This document shows positions 8,308 through 15,253 of a stretch of 16,269 nucleotides of DNA, piece by piece. The DNA is from Chloroflexota bacterium (lineage in GTDB: Bacteria > Chloroflexota > Limnocylindria > Limnocylindrales > CSP1-4): assembly GCA_016200675.1 (NCBI GenBank), contig JACQEH010000015.1, positions 1 through 16,269 of the forward strand. The letters are read 5' to 3'. The notes beneath the pieces were generated by a model. The model searched no databases. It was not told the origin of the DNA and saw only the letters and a program-made list of their open reading frames with translations. Within the stretch, counting starts at the first letter, position 1. The number at the start of each line of letters is the position of its first letter. The position numbers and the translations under genes are program-made.

Positions 8308-8328
8308 CCGGCGCGACCGTCGCGCCGG
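8308..8328 (-). promoter_or_regulatory. Perfect 9-bp hairpin in the leader of the membrane protein/two-component operon
   Basis: CCGGCGCGA (8308-8316), loop CCG, TCGCGCCGG (8320-8328): a perfect inverted repeat ending about 30 bases before the membrane protein ATG (8278). If transcribed it would be a very stable stem. No T-tract follows, so attenuation by classic termination is not indicated. It could be a dyad operator, an mRNA-stabilising stem, or a boundary between the two divergent genes. The structure is seen; the role is inferred. Confidence 0.4.
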
Positions 8329-8354
8329 GCGTGGTGATCACTCTCGGGGTCGGA

Positions 8355-8371
8355 CGTGAAGTTCCCGTGAA
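8355..8371. promoter_or_regulatory. Tandem CGTGAA repeat with 11-bp period, candidate response-regulator site
   Basis: CGTGAA occurs at 8355-8360 and again at 8366-8371, exactly 11 bases apart. OmpR/PhoB-family regulators bind direct repeats about one helical turn apart, and such a regulator is encoded just downstream in this operon. A third, imperfect copy (CGTTGA) is at 8379-8384. The site lies in the divergent gap, next to the acetyltransferase start. Function as an autoregulatory operator is an inference; six-base repeats also arise by chance. Confidence 0.25.
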
Positions 8372-8383
8372 CCTGCCACGTTG

Positions 8384-8725
8384 ATGGCGTGGAGGTCCTA
8401 TCGTCATCTCGTGGACCGTCACGTGCCCGTGATCACCGACCAGCCTGAGGCGCGGCGGTTCGTGGCCCGCCTCGGGAGCGAGCTCGCGGGCTTCATCGAC
8501 TACCGCCGGCTCGGTGATCGGCTGATCCTCGTCCACACCGAGGTGCCGGCGGCCTTCGAGGGGCGGGGGATCGCGTCGGTGCTCGCCCATGACGTGCTCG
8601 ATGGTGCGCGAGCCCGCCAGGATCGGGTCTCCATCAGGTGCCCGTACCTGGACGAGTACGTGCGGCGCCACCCGGAGTTCGCCCCGGCGGCCGATGGCCG
8701 CATCCCGATGCCGGCTGGCGCCTGA
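8384..8725 (+). CDS. Small GNAT-family N-acetyltransferase (YjdJ/COG2388-like)
   Basis: 113 aa, the size of the minimal single-domain acetyltransferase family (Acetyltransf_CG type). Visible motifs are ELAGFIDYRRLGDRLILVHTEV (the beta strands before the cofactor site), AFEGRGIASVLAHDVLDGARA (the acetyl-CoA pyrophosphate loop and following helix) and CPYLDEYVRRHPEFA near the C-terminus, which is typical of this family. The family is thought to bind acetyl-CoA, but substrates are generally unknown. Start is uncertain: ATG 8384 has no clear ribosome site. TTG 8381 and GTG 8411 are alternatives; GTG 8411 would leave family-typical N-terminal VITDQPEARRF intact and has a GGAGG 16 nt upstream. It diverges from the membrane protein gene and converges with the transporter gene. 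Confidence 0.85.
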   Translation: MAWRSYRHLVDRHVPVITDQPEARRFVARLGSELAGFIDYRRLGDRLILVHTEVPAAFEGRGIASVLAHDVLDGARARQDRVSIRCPYLDEYVRRHPEFAPAADGRIPMPAGA

Positions 8726-8733
8726 GGACGAAG

Positions 8734-8746
8734 CCCGACCGTCGGG
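8734..8746. terminator. Small hairpin between convergent acetyltransferase and MFS genes
   Basis: CCCGA-CCG-TCGGG lies 8 bases after the acetyltransferase stop and 38 bases beyond the MFS stop, in a 59-base convergent gap. The 5-bp GC-rich stem has no T-run. It could act weakly for either strand; low confidence. Confidence 0.2.
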
Positions 8747-8784
8747 TGATCGGCCCCCGTCCGCGGCGGCGGGCGCCGGGGTGG

Positions 8785-9956
8785 TCAGCCGACGGTGGCG
8801 TCCGTTCCCGATCCGATGGCGGCGCTTCGGCCGCTCATGGGCGTGAGGCCCGGCAGTCCCAGTGACACGACGGCCACCACGAGCGCGACGGCGACCAGGA
8901 CCCCGAACCCGAGCGAGACCGCGCCCGCCGAGACGACCGAGGCAAGCACGGTCCCCGCCAGGCTCGCGCCGACCACACCGCCGAGGTAGCGGCCCGTGTA
9001 GTAGGTGCCCGCGGCCATGCCGATCCGCCCACCGGGGACGGCCTCGAAGGCCGCTGCCTGGCGCGGCGAGCCCGAGAGGCCCATGCCCAGGCCCACGACC
9101 CTGAGGAGGGCCCCGACCGCGAGGAACGAGGCACTGCCGAGGGGCGACCACAGCCCCGCGAGGCCGGCCGCCATGACCAGCGAGCCGCCGACGGCGAGCG
9201 CCCGCCGGCCCCGCCGGTCCGAGGCCCGGCCGCCGAGCGGCGCCACGATCGCCCCGACGCCCGAGATTCCCAGCAGGACGAGGCCGCTCGTGGCGGCCGA
9301 GCCGGAGAGGACTCGTTCGACGAGGAAGGGCACGAGCACGAAGCTGGCGTGCAGGACGACGGTCCCGCCGAAGATGCCGGCCACGGCCGCCGCGAACGGT
9401 CGCCGGGCGAACAGGCCTGGATCGACCGCCGGGTGGCTGCTTGCGGCCTCGAACCGGACGAAGACGACGGCCAGCGGCAGGATCGCCAGCGCGGCGACGA
9501 CCGGGAGGGCCCCCGGACCGCCCCGGATGGCGACGAGGAAGGCACCGATGATCAGGGCCAGCAGGCCCATGCCGCCTCGCGGACGAGGGAGGCGGAGCTT
9601 GTCGAGACGAAGGCCCCGCTGACCGCCTGGAGGACGCGTGCCAGCTGGAGCAGCTCGAACGTGCCCGCGCCGGCCGCCAGGGCCGACGCAGCGGCGAAGA
9701 CCAGGACCCCGATGAGGAACAGGCGCCGGTGCCCGAACCGGTCGCCGAGCGAGCCGCTCGCCGGGAGGGCCACGGCAACGGCCCCGAGGTAGAGCGTCAC
9801 GAGCGAGGCGACCGGGCCTGGCCCGAGGTGGAACTCGTCCATGATCCCCGGGAGGGCGACAGCCAGCATCGTCGAGTTGAGGGGCACCAGGATCGAGCCG
9901 CTCGCCACCCCGAGCATGAGCGGCGTCAGGAGGCGAGCGCCCCGGGCCGAGGTCAC
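8785..9956 (-). pseudogene. MFS drug-efflux-type (DHA2-like) transporter with internal deletion and frame change
   Basis: Predicted inner-membrane proton-coupled multidrug exporter. The N-terminal part begins at GTG 9956, which overlaps the stop of the upstream gene as GTGA (9953-9956). It carries TM1-TM4, including NSTMLAVALPGIMDEF and the MFS loop signature GSLGDRFGHRR, then LQLARVLQAVSGAFVSTSSASLVREA. That frame stops at 9552. The C-terminal part is in another frame from about 9570 (GLLALIIGAFLVAIRGG through to GSGTDATVG, stop at 8785) and carries the later helices and GGRASDRRGRR. Comparing with DHA2 layout, the segment after TM4 (TM5, TM6 and the linker, perhaps 65-90 residues) is missing at about 9570-9585, so the break is a deletion whose length is not a multiple of three, not a single-base slip. 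An ATG at 9570 might restart the C-terminal part. Probably non-functional, unless this is an assembly fault. Confidence 0.85.
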
Positions 9957-11605
9957 AGGAGCCGGACGGAGCCCGTGGTGCCGTCGATCTCGACCTCGCG
10001 CCCATCCGCGATGCGGGTCGTCGCGTCGCCCACGCCGACCACGGCCGGCAGGCCGAACTCGCGGGCCACGACCGCGGCGTGGGAAAGGATCCCGCCGGTG
10101 TTCGTGACGAGCCCCGCCGCGAGGGTGAAGACGGGGACCCACGATGGGTTCGAGGAGGGGCAGACGATGACGTCGCCGGCGCGGATGCGGCCGAAGTCGG
10201 CCGGGCTGAGGGTGACCCGGGCGGGTCCCCGGACGATCCCGGCCGAGGCGCCGGTGCCGAGCAGCACATCCGCCTCGTCCGAGACGCGCGCGGCCCCGTC
10301 GAAGCGATCCGGCTCGCTGGACCGGCGGGGCGCCCCGACGAAGGCGGGCGGCTTGAGGGCCGCCTGCCGGGCGTGGATCGCTCGACGCTCCGCCACCAGC
10401 GCCCGGCGATCGGCGGGATGCTCGATGAGCTCGCGGATCTCGGGCCTGTGGAGGTAGAGCACGTCATCCGGCGCGTCGAGGCAGCTGACCGCGGCCAGGC
10501 GAGCCCCGACCCGGATCGAGAGGGCTCGGATCCGTGCCTGGGCCATCCGGTCGATCCAGTAGTTGTGGACCTCGGTGAGCGGCCCGACCTCCCTCGACAG
10601 GGCCAGCACGGTTTCGAATCGTTCGCGCTCCTCCGGTCGCCCGCGGAGCCGCTCGCGGACCGTGTCGGCGAGCTGGTCGGCCTCGGCGGCGAGCCGCGTG
10701 CGGCGCGCCTCGGCGTCGGCTGGCGGCTCGGCCAGGCGGCGCCCGATCTCGGCAAGGAGGATCGCGGGCTCCTCTCCCCACGAGGGATTGCCGAGGTCGT
10801 CGAAGCCCTGGCCCATGTGGCCGTGCTCGGCGAGGAAGCCATCGAGCTGGGCCACGAATGCGGCACCCCCGTCGAGCGTCGCCAGCTCCGTCCGCTCCAC
10901 GGCGCGATGACCGGCCGGGTCGTCCGTCGTGGCCTCGAGGAGCCGTCGGCGGACTGCCGGACTCCGGTCCGCTGCGGCCGTGAGGCGCTCCACGCCGACC
11001 TCCGTCTCGAAGAGCTCGTGCCGGACGCCCTGGATCAGGCGGAGCGACTCACCCGGGGCGGCACCGGTCACCGTCGCCTCGTACAGGTCGGCGAGCTCCT
11101 CGAGGATCGTGTACGGCCCGAGGATGATGCAGAAGTGGAGCTGCCACATCCGGGCGATGGCCGTCCAGGCGGCGTCCCACGCCTCCGCGAGCTCCTCGGC
11201 GGGGAGGCCTTCGACGTCGACAGTGCGGATGGCTCGCTCGAGCGCCCGGACCTCCGGGAGCACCTCGTCGGCCCAGTAGGCAGCGGTCACGTCGGCGCGG
11301 TCCCGCATGACCCGCAGCCAGCGCTTGTTGAGGGCCTCCCGTTCCGCCTCCGGGACGTTGGCGTCGTGCGCGAAGTAGGCATAGCCGTTCCACGTCCGGA
11401 CCAGGGTTCGCTGCGGGAAGCCGCCGAAGATCTCGTAGCAGAGGTTGAAGCCGGCCCCGAGCGTCCGGGTGTAGTCCTGGGCGAGGGGGCGGAGGGCGAA
11501 CGGCATGTGCATATCGTCCCAGGCCCAGCTGCGGCCCGGATCGGCCGGTTCCTCCCACTCGATCGGGAAGTCATCGGCCGGCCTCGCACCAGCGGCCAGC
11601 GTCAT
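9953..11605 (-). CDS. PEP-utilizing subunit with swivelling phosphohistidine domain (split rifampicin-phosphotransferase / phenylphosphate-synthase-like)
   Basis: 550 aa. The C-terminal 100 residues are a PEP-utilizing mobile domain: GDVIVCPSSNPSWVPVF (478-493) and TGGILSHAAVVAREFGLP (503-520) with phospho-acceptor His509, then ADGREVEIDGTTG. The large helical part before it has EHGHMGQGFDDLGNPSWGEEP (260-280) and EVHNYWIDR (345-353), typical of the acceptor-substrate domain of rifampicin phosphotransferase and relatives. There is no ATP-binding domain; that is supplied by the gene 19 bases upstream. The expected reaction is transfer of a phosphoryl group from ATP via His509 to an alcohol, phenol or antibiotic acceptor. 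Start ATG 11605 has GGGAG 10 nt upstream. A longer in-frame start would overlap the upstream gene and lacks support. The acceptor cannot be told from sequence. Confidence 0.88.
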   Translation of the reverse strand: MTLAAGARPADDFPIEWEEPADPGRSWAWDDMHMPFALRPLAQDYTRTLGAGFNLCYEIFGGFPQRTLVRTWNGYAYFAHDANVPEAEREALNKRWLRVMRDRADVTAAYWADEVLPEVRALERAIRTVDVEGLPAEELAEAWDAAWTAIARMWQLHFCIILGPYTILEELADLYEATVTGAAPGESLRLIQGVRHELFETEVGVERLTAAADRSPAVRRRLLEATTDDPAGHRAVERTELATLDGGAAFVAQLDGFLAEHGHMGQGFDDLGNPSWGEEPAILLAEIGRRLAEPPADAEARRTRLAAEADQLADTVRERLRGRPEERERFETVLALSREVGPLTEVHNYWIDRMAQARIRALSIRVGARLAAVSCLDAPDDVLYLHRPEIRELIEHPADRRALVAERRAIHARQAALKPPAFVGAPRRSSEPDRFDGAARVSDEADVLLGTGASAGIVRGPARVTLSPADFGRIRAGDVIVCPSSNPSWVPVFTLAAGLVTNTGGILSHAAVVAREFGLPAVVGVGDATTRIADGREVEIDGTTGSVRLL

Positions 11606-11624
11606 CGCTGCGTCACTCCCGACA

Positions 11625-12524
11625 TCAGTGGGTCGTGATCGGTCGCGCCTGGAGCAGGTACCAGGCCTCCCGCGCCACGGCTGCCTCCACGTCCACGGGC
11701 GCCCCGAAGCCATCCTCGACGGCGAGGGCCAGGCTCGCCAGGTCGGTCAGCTGGGCCAGGGAGAGGGCGGCGCCGGCCTGGCCGGCAGCTCGATCCCCGG
11801 GCGTGAATTCGATCGCCGCCCGGGTCCCCTTGTCCACGACCCAGGTGTCGGGCGTCACGGTGCCCGAGACCATCGCCTCGCCGAGTCCGCGGATCGCGGT
11901 GATGACCAGCTGGTCGCTCCTCCCGGTCACGGGGTGACGGGTGAAGACGACGGCGGCGGCATCGGCCGGCACGAGGGCCTGGACGACCACGGCCATTCCG
12001 CCGCCGTCGAGGGCCAGGCCCTTGCGCAGGCGATAGGCCATCGCGGCCGGGCTCCAGAGGGAGGCCCAGCAGCGGAGGACGGCACCCGCGACGCCCTCGG
12101 GCGTCACGCCCAGCTCGGTTTCGTGGAGTCCGGCGAAGGATGCCGCGGAGCTGTCCTCGCCGATCCCCGAGGACCGTACGGCGAGCCGGACGGGGATCGC
12201 GCCGAGGTCTTCGAGCTCGCCTGTCAGGCGCATGACGGCGGCGGAGAGGGCCGCGGCGATGTCCGCCTCGACGGGCCCATCTTCGAAGGCGGCGGTGAGC
12301 TCGGATCGGGCCGCCTCGTCGGGCAGCCGCCCAAGGACCTCGGCAACCCCGGGCAGCCCGGCGAGCTGCCGATCGAACGCCCGTGTCGTCAGGCAGAACC
12401 CAGGCGGGATGCGAAAGCCGAGGCGCGCCAACGCCTCGAGCGAGGCCGCCTTGCCGCCGACCAGGGCGGCGTCACCGGCCACGGCTCCCAGCCAGGCAAC
12501 GAACGGTGCATCGGGACGCGGCAC
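11625..12524 (-). CDS. PEP/pyruvate-binding (PPDK N-terminal) ATP-binding subunit
   Basis: 299 aa, only the nucleotide-binding domain of the PEP-synthase/PPDK family. Motifs: VGGKAASLEALARLG (22-36, Lys25), PPGFCLTT (40-47), RSSGIGEDSSAASFAGLHET (117-136, Arg117), VVVQALVPADAAAVVFTRHPVTG (179-201), IRGLGEAMVSGTVTPD and the C-terminal YLLQARPIT (289-297), the usual end of this domain. It should bind ATP and phosphorylate the histidine of the partner subunit encoded next. 299 + 550 aa equals a full rifampicin phosphotransferase (about 870 aa), so the two genes look like one enzyme split at the domain border. Phenylphosphate synthase of Thauera has the same split. Start GTG 12524 has a good GGAGGG 5-6 nt upstream. 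A TAGACT box sits 55 bases upstream. Confidence 0.93.
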   Translation of the reverse strand: MPRPDAPFVAWLGAVAGDAALVGGKAASLEALARLGFRIPPGFCLTTRAFDRQLAGLPGVAEVLGRLPDEAARSELTAAFEDGPVEADIAAALSAAVMRLTGELEDLGAIPVRLAVRSSGIGEDSSAASFAGLHETELGVTPEGVAGAVLRCWASLWSPAAMAYRLRKGLALDGGGMAVVVQALVPADAAAVVFTRHPVTGRSDQLVITAIRGLGEAMVSGTVTPDTWVVDKGTRAAIEFTPGDRAAGQAGAALSLAQLTDLASLALAVEDGFGAPVDVEAAVAREAWYLLQARPITTH

Positions 12525-12579
12525 CGGAACCCTCCAGGCGCTCGACGTCGTCAGCGGCGCGCGACGTCCGAGCTGGCTG

Positions 12580-12585
12580 AGTCTA
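12580..12585 (-). promoter_or_regulatory. Candidate -10 box TAGACT before the split phosphotransferase genes
   Basis: TAGACT on the minus strand, 55 bases before GTG 12524, fits TANNNT, the -10 form common in GC-rich bacteria. The same hexamer followed by C occurs before the DUF1185 gene at 13378-13383. No clear -35 partner. Weak on its own. Confidence 0.3.
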
Positions 12586-12601
12586 TCGGGACGGCCCGCG
12601 C

Positions 12602-12616
12602 CGGGAGGAGCTCCCG
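12602..12616 (-). terminator. Hairpin just after the KOW-protein stop codon
   Basis: CGGGAG-GAG-CTCCCG forms a 6-bp perfect stem with a 3-base loop, 7 bases past the stop of the gene ending at 12624 and upstream of the candidate promoter at 12580-12585. The position fits the end of a transcript, separating the two small genes from the phosphotransferase genes. There is no T-tract, so it is only a candidate. Confidence 0.35.
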
Positions 12617-12623
12617 TGCTCGG

Positions 12624-12986
12624 TCAGCTCTGGGCCTCGATCTGCAGCTCCTGGTCGTCATCGGCCACGCTCGCCGACGCACCGGGCCGGACCGGCTCGA
12701 GATCGATCGTCCGGCAGCGCCGCGATCGTCCGGCCTCGGTCCGGACCATGACCGCAGGGATCACCCCGCCGGACACCGACTCGACGACGGCGATCTCGCC
12801 CGTGTAGAGGCCGCTCAGGATCCGGACTCGATCACCGAGCCCGATCGAGGACCGGCCCTTCACGGCCGAGAGGTTGATGGAGACCGTCCGGCCGGCGGGA
12901 TTGCGCGGATCGGTGGCCCCGAGGACGGGCGGCGGGCCCTTGGTCGCGGTCTTGGCGGGCGGGTAGGTGACCTTCCGACGGCGCAC
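12624..12986 (-). CDS. Small protein with KOW/SH3-like segment, function unknown
   Basis: 120 aa. A basic N-terminus (MRRRKVTYPPAKTATK) and a polar middle precede a segment at residues 49-97 (GLGDRVRILSGLYTGEIAVVESV ... CRTIDLEPV). Its pattern GDxVxIxxGxxxGxxGxV-like is that of KOW motifs in NusG, ribosomal proteins uL24 and related nucleic-acid-binding small barrels. The final 20 residues are acidic. This suggests RNA or ribosome binding, but the match is short and the usual second glycine is not exact. It starts with GTG 12986, two bases after the stop of the 85-aa basic protein gene, so the two are almost certainly one transcript and probably coupled; no strong ribosome site of its own is visible. 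Confidence 0.72.
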   Translation of the reverse strand: MRRRKVTYPPAKTATKGPPPVLGATDPRNPAGRTVSINLSAVKGRSSIGLGDRVRILSGLYTGEIAVVESVSGGVIPAVMVRTEAGRSRRCRTIDLEPVRPGASASVADDDQELQIEAQS

Positions 12987-12988
12987 CG

Positions 12989-13246
12989 TCAGGACCGCCG
13001 ACGCGGGTTGGTTTCTTCCTTCTTGGGCTTGGGCTCATGGCCCGGGCGCGGCGGCCGTGGCGCGGTGCCCGGAGCCATGTCCGGCTGGCGCTCGTACGGT
13101 CCTCGCTCGCGGGCGGCCTTCACCTGGGCGGCGAACTCGGCGGCGACTGCGGACGGGATGCTGCCCTGCCAGGCTCGCTCGATCTCCTGGACCCGGGCGG
13201 TCTCGGCAGCGCGTCGCTGGCGCTCGTAGTTGGAGTGCTTCGTCAT
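12989..13246 (-). CDS. 85-aa basic, helix-rich hypothetical protein
   Basis: Not recognised. Strongly charged: the first half (NYERQRRAAETARVQEIERAW, then AAEFAAQVKAARERG at 38-50) looks helical. The second half is Pro/Lys/Arg-rich and likely disordered, ending KKEETNPRRRS. The ATG at 13246 has GAGG 4 nt upstream, a good ribosome site. The coding is supported by that site, by the tight 2-base junction with the KOW gene, and by amino-acid composition unlike neighbouring shadow frames (which are Arg/Pro/Ser-poly). The frame continues upstream to 14383, but that is antisense to the DUF1185 and enamidase genes and is discounted. It may be a nucleic-acid-associated small protein; this is inference from charge and neighbour only. 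Confidence 0.65.
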   Translation of the reverse strand: MTKHSNYERQRRAAETARVQEIERAWQGSIPSAVAAEFAAQVKAARERGPYERQPDMAPGTAPRPPRPGHEPKPKKEETNPRRRS

Positions 13247-13264
13247 GAATCCTCGATCCCTTGG

Positions 13265-13283
13265 CGCGCCGGAGGTCGGCGCG
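13265..13283 (-). promoter_or_regulatory. Leader hairpin before the 85-aa gene with CCTCC in the loop
   Basis: CGCGCC (13265-13270) and GGCGCG (13278-13283) form a 6-bp stem. On the minus strand the 7-base loop reads GACCTCC, complementary to a Shine-Dalgarno. The gene's own GAGG lies about 15 bases downstream. The pairing could mask the ribosome site, but a 4-base match is easily chance. Confidence 0.15.
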
Positions 13284-13377
13284 TTGGTGAAGCGTACGCT
13301 CGATCGGCAAGATTCGCCCCGTCCGGCTGCGGTGCCGGGGTCCGCGCCCACCCGTCCCCCGGGCTCGCCTCGGGCGC

Positions 13378-13383
13378 TAGACT
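13378..13383 (+). promoter_or_regulatory. Candidate -10 box TAGACT before the DUF1185-enamidase cluster
   Basis: TAGACT on the plus strand, 31 bases upstream of GTG 13415, at the usual distance for a short leader. It matches TANNNT and repeats the hexamer seen at 12580-12585 on the other strand. A -35 element is not evident in the GC-rich sequence around 13355. Confidence 0.35.
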
Positions 13384-13414
13384 CGGCTGAACCGAAGCGG
13401 ACGAGGTGGGCATC

Positions 13415-13987
13415 GTGGCCGTTGCGATCCGGAAGTGGGCGACCTTCATCGAGGAGGTCGTCGAGGAGGGCGGCAAGCCGCTCGCCCGACCACTGCGTCG
13501 AGTGGCCGTCGCCGTCGTCGTCAGGAACCCCTACGCCGGTCGCAACCCCGATGACCTGACCGAGCTGATCGACCTCGGCGAGGTCCTCGGCGACGAGCTG
13601 ATGCGGCGCTGCCAGGAGGCCCTCGGCACGCCGGTCGAGGCCTACGGCAAGGGCGGCATCGTCGGCGAGCACGGCGAGCTGGAGCACGTGGCGGCGGTCC
13701 TCCACCCGAAGTTCGGCGCACCGACCCGCAAGCGTGCCGGCGGGGTCTCGATCCTGCCCTCGGTGAAGAAGCGCGGGGCGATGGGCGCCAGCCTCGACAT
13801 CCCCGTCCACCACATCAAGGCGATGCTCGTCCGGAGCCACTTCGACGCGGTCACGATCAGCGTCCCCGACGCGCCGGCCGCCGACGAGCTCCTGCTGGCG
13901 CTGGCCGTGACGGACGCCGGCCGGCCGCATGCCCGCGTCGGCGGCCTCCGGGCCGAGGACGCGCTCGGCGAGGACGGCCTCCACTGA
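13415..13987 (+). CDS. DUF1185 / AA_synth (amino acid synthesis) family protein
   Basis: 190 aa, full family length. Conserved blocks seen: IRKW...EGGKPLARPLRRVAVA at the N-terminus, NPYAGR (38-43), YGKGGIVGEHGELEHVAAVLHPKFGAP (77-103), PSVKK (115-119), DIPVHHIKAMLVRSHFDA (128-145) and DAGRPHARVGGL (167-178). The His/Glu/Lys/Arg conservation suggests an enzyme. Structural genomics described the fold as a variant of Bacillus-type chorismate mutase, and the name rests on a proposed amino-acid link; the reaction is not established. Start: GTG 13415 is preceded by ACGAGG with 8-nt spacing. A GTG at 13406 lies inside that ribosome site and is less likely. It is 34 bases ahead of the enamidase gene on the same strand, suggesting a shared role in ring-amide breakdown. 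Confidence 0.92.
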   Translation: MAVAIRKWATFIEEVVEEGGKPLARPLRRVAVAVVVRNPYAGRNPDDLTELIDLGEVLGDELMRRCQEALGTPVEAYGKGGIVGEHGELEHVAAVLHPKFGAPTRKRAGGVSILPSVKKRGAMGASLDIPVHHIKAMLVRSHFDAVTISVPDAPAADELLLALAVTDAGRPHARVGGLRAEDALGEDGLH

Positions 13988-14021
13988 GCCGCTCGAGGGC
14001 GGCCGACGAGGGCCGCGAACG

Positions 14022-15209
14022 ATGCGAACCCTGATCCGGAACCTCGGGGCGATTGCCACCGGAGACATCGGGGCACCGCTGGTCGACGCCGACGAGGTTC
14101 TCATCGAGGAGGGGCGGATCGCGGCCGTCGGCCGCGGGCTGGCGGCCGGCCCCGGCGCGGGCGCGGACCAGGTCATCGACGCCCACGGCTCCACGGCGAT
14201 CCCCGGCCTGATCGATTCCCACGCCCACCCGGCCTTCGGCGACTTCACGCCCCGCCAGCGGACGATCGACTTCATCGAGTCCGGGCTGCACGGCGGCGTC
14301 ACGACGGTGATGTCCGCGGGCGAGGTCCACCTGCCGGGCCGGCCGAAGGACATGGTGGGTCTCAAGGCCCTCGCCATCGTCACCGCGAAGAGCTACCAGA
14401 ACTTCCGGCCGGCCGGGGTCAAGGTCCACGCCGGGGCGCCGATCCTGGAGCTGGGCCTCGAGGAGCACGATTTCGCGGAGATGGCGGCCGCCGGCGTGAC
14501 CCTCGTCGGGGAGATCGGCCTGGGGTCGGTGAAGACCGGGGCGCAGGCGGCGCCGATGGTCGCCTGGGCGAAGGCCCACGGGATGAGGGTCACCTTCCAC
14601 ACCGGCGGCCCCTCCATCGCCGGCTCGAGCGCCATCGGCGCGGACGCCGTCCTCGAGGCGCGGCCCCATATCGTCGGCCACATCAACGGCGGGACCACGG
14701 CCATGTCCGACGCCGACATCGAGCGCCTCGTCGCCACCGACATGGCCATCGAGATCGTCCAGTGCGGCAACGGCCGGGCGGCCCTCCACGCGGCCCGGAC
14801 GGCCGAGGCAGTCGACGGCCTCGACCGGGTGATCCTCGGCAACGACGCCCCCTCCGGGACCGGTGTCATCCCCCTCGGCATCCTCCGGACGATGGCCCAC
14901 CTCGCCGCCCTTGGCGGGATCGCCCCGGAGGTCGCCATCGCCATGGCCACGGGCAACACGGCCCGTGTCCACGGCCTGGACGTCGGCGTGCTCGAGCCGG
15001 GCCGGGCCGCCGACCTGTGCCTCGTCGACGCCCCGATCGGCTCGGCGGCGTCGACGGCCCTCGGGGCGCTCGCGATCGGCGACCTGCCGGGCATCTCGAT
15101 GGTCCTGATCGACGGCGTGGTCATGCTCGGCCGAAGCCGCAACACACCACCCGCGGCGCGCGCGGCCGAGGTCCTCGGTGGGGGCGGGCCCGGCGGCGGG
15201 GGGCACTGA
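14022..15209 (+). CDS. Enamidase (6-oxo-1,4,5,6-tetrahydronicotinate amidohydrolase family)
   Basis: Binuclear-metal amidohydrolase. The Eubacterium barkeri enamidase opens the ring of tetrahydro-6-oxonicotinate to 2-formylglutarate and ammonia in nicotinate fermentation. 395 aa (E. barkeri about 385). Metal-site residues are in place: H67 and H69 (LIDSHAHP), bridging E164 (LVGEIGLGSVKT; the clostridial enzyme uses a bridging Glu rather than carboxylated Lys), H193 (TFHTGG), H220 (VGHINGG) and D275 (ILGNDAPSGTG). HGGVTTVMSAGEVHLPGRPKD, VKVHAGAPILE, EIVQCGNG and the C-terminal SRNTPPAARAA closely resemble that enzyme as I remember it. Start ATG 14022 has CGAGGG about 9 nt upstream. The Gly-rich last 10 residues are extra. 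A related ring amide could be the true substrate. Confidence 0.92.
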   Translation: MRTLIRNLGAIATGDIGAPLVDADEVLIEEGRIAAVGRGLAAGPGAGADQVIDAHGSTAIPGLIDSHAHPAFGDFTPRQRTIDFIESGLHGGVTTVMSAGEVHLPGRPKDMVGLKALAIVTAKSYQNFRPAGVKVHAGAPILELGLEEHDFAEMAAAGVTLVGEIGLGSVKTGAQAAPMVAWAKAHGMRVTFHTGGPSIAGSSAIGADAVLEARPHIVGHINGGTTAMSDADIERLVATDMAIEIVQCGNGRAALHAARTAEAVDGLDRVILGNDAPSGTGVIPLGILRTMAHLAALGGIAPEVAIAMATGNTARVHGLDVGVLEPGRAADLCLVDAPIGSAASTALGALAIGDLPGISMVLIDGVVMLGRSRNTPPAARAAEVLGGGGPGGGGH

Positions 15210-15253
15210 CGACGTGCGGCCGGCGTCCGGCAGGCGGCCCCTGAGCGCGTGAC

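Noticed and set aside
11505..13229. Long open frame (574 codons) on the plus strand
   Set aside because: It runs antisense across four minus-strand genes with clear family motifs and has low-complexity composition; no motif of its own.
12989..14383. 464-codon frame ending with the 85-aa protein
   Set aside because: The upstream part is antisense to the DUF1185 and enamidase genes; the ATG at 13246 with GAGG is the credible start.
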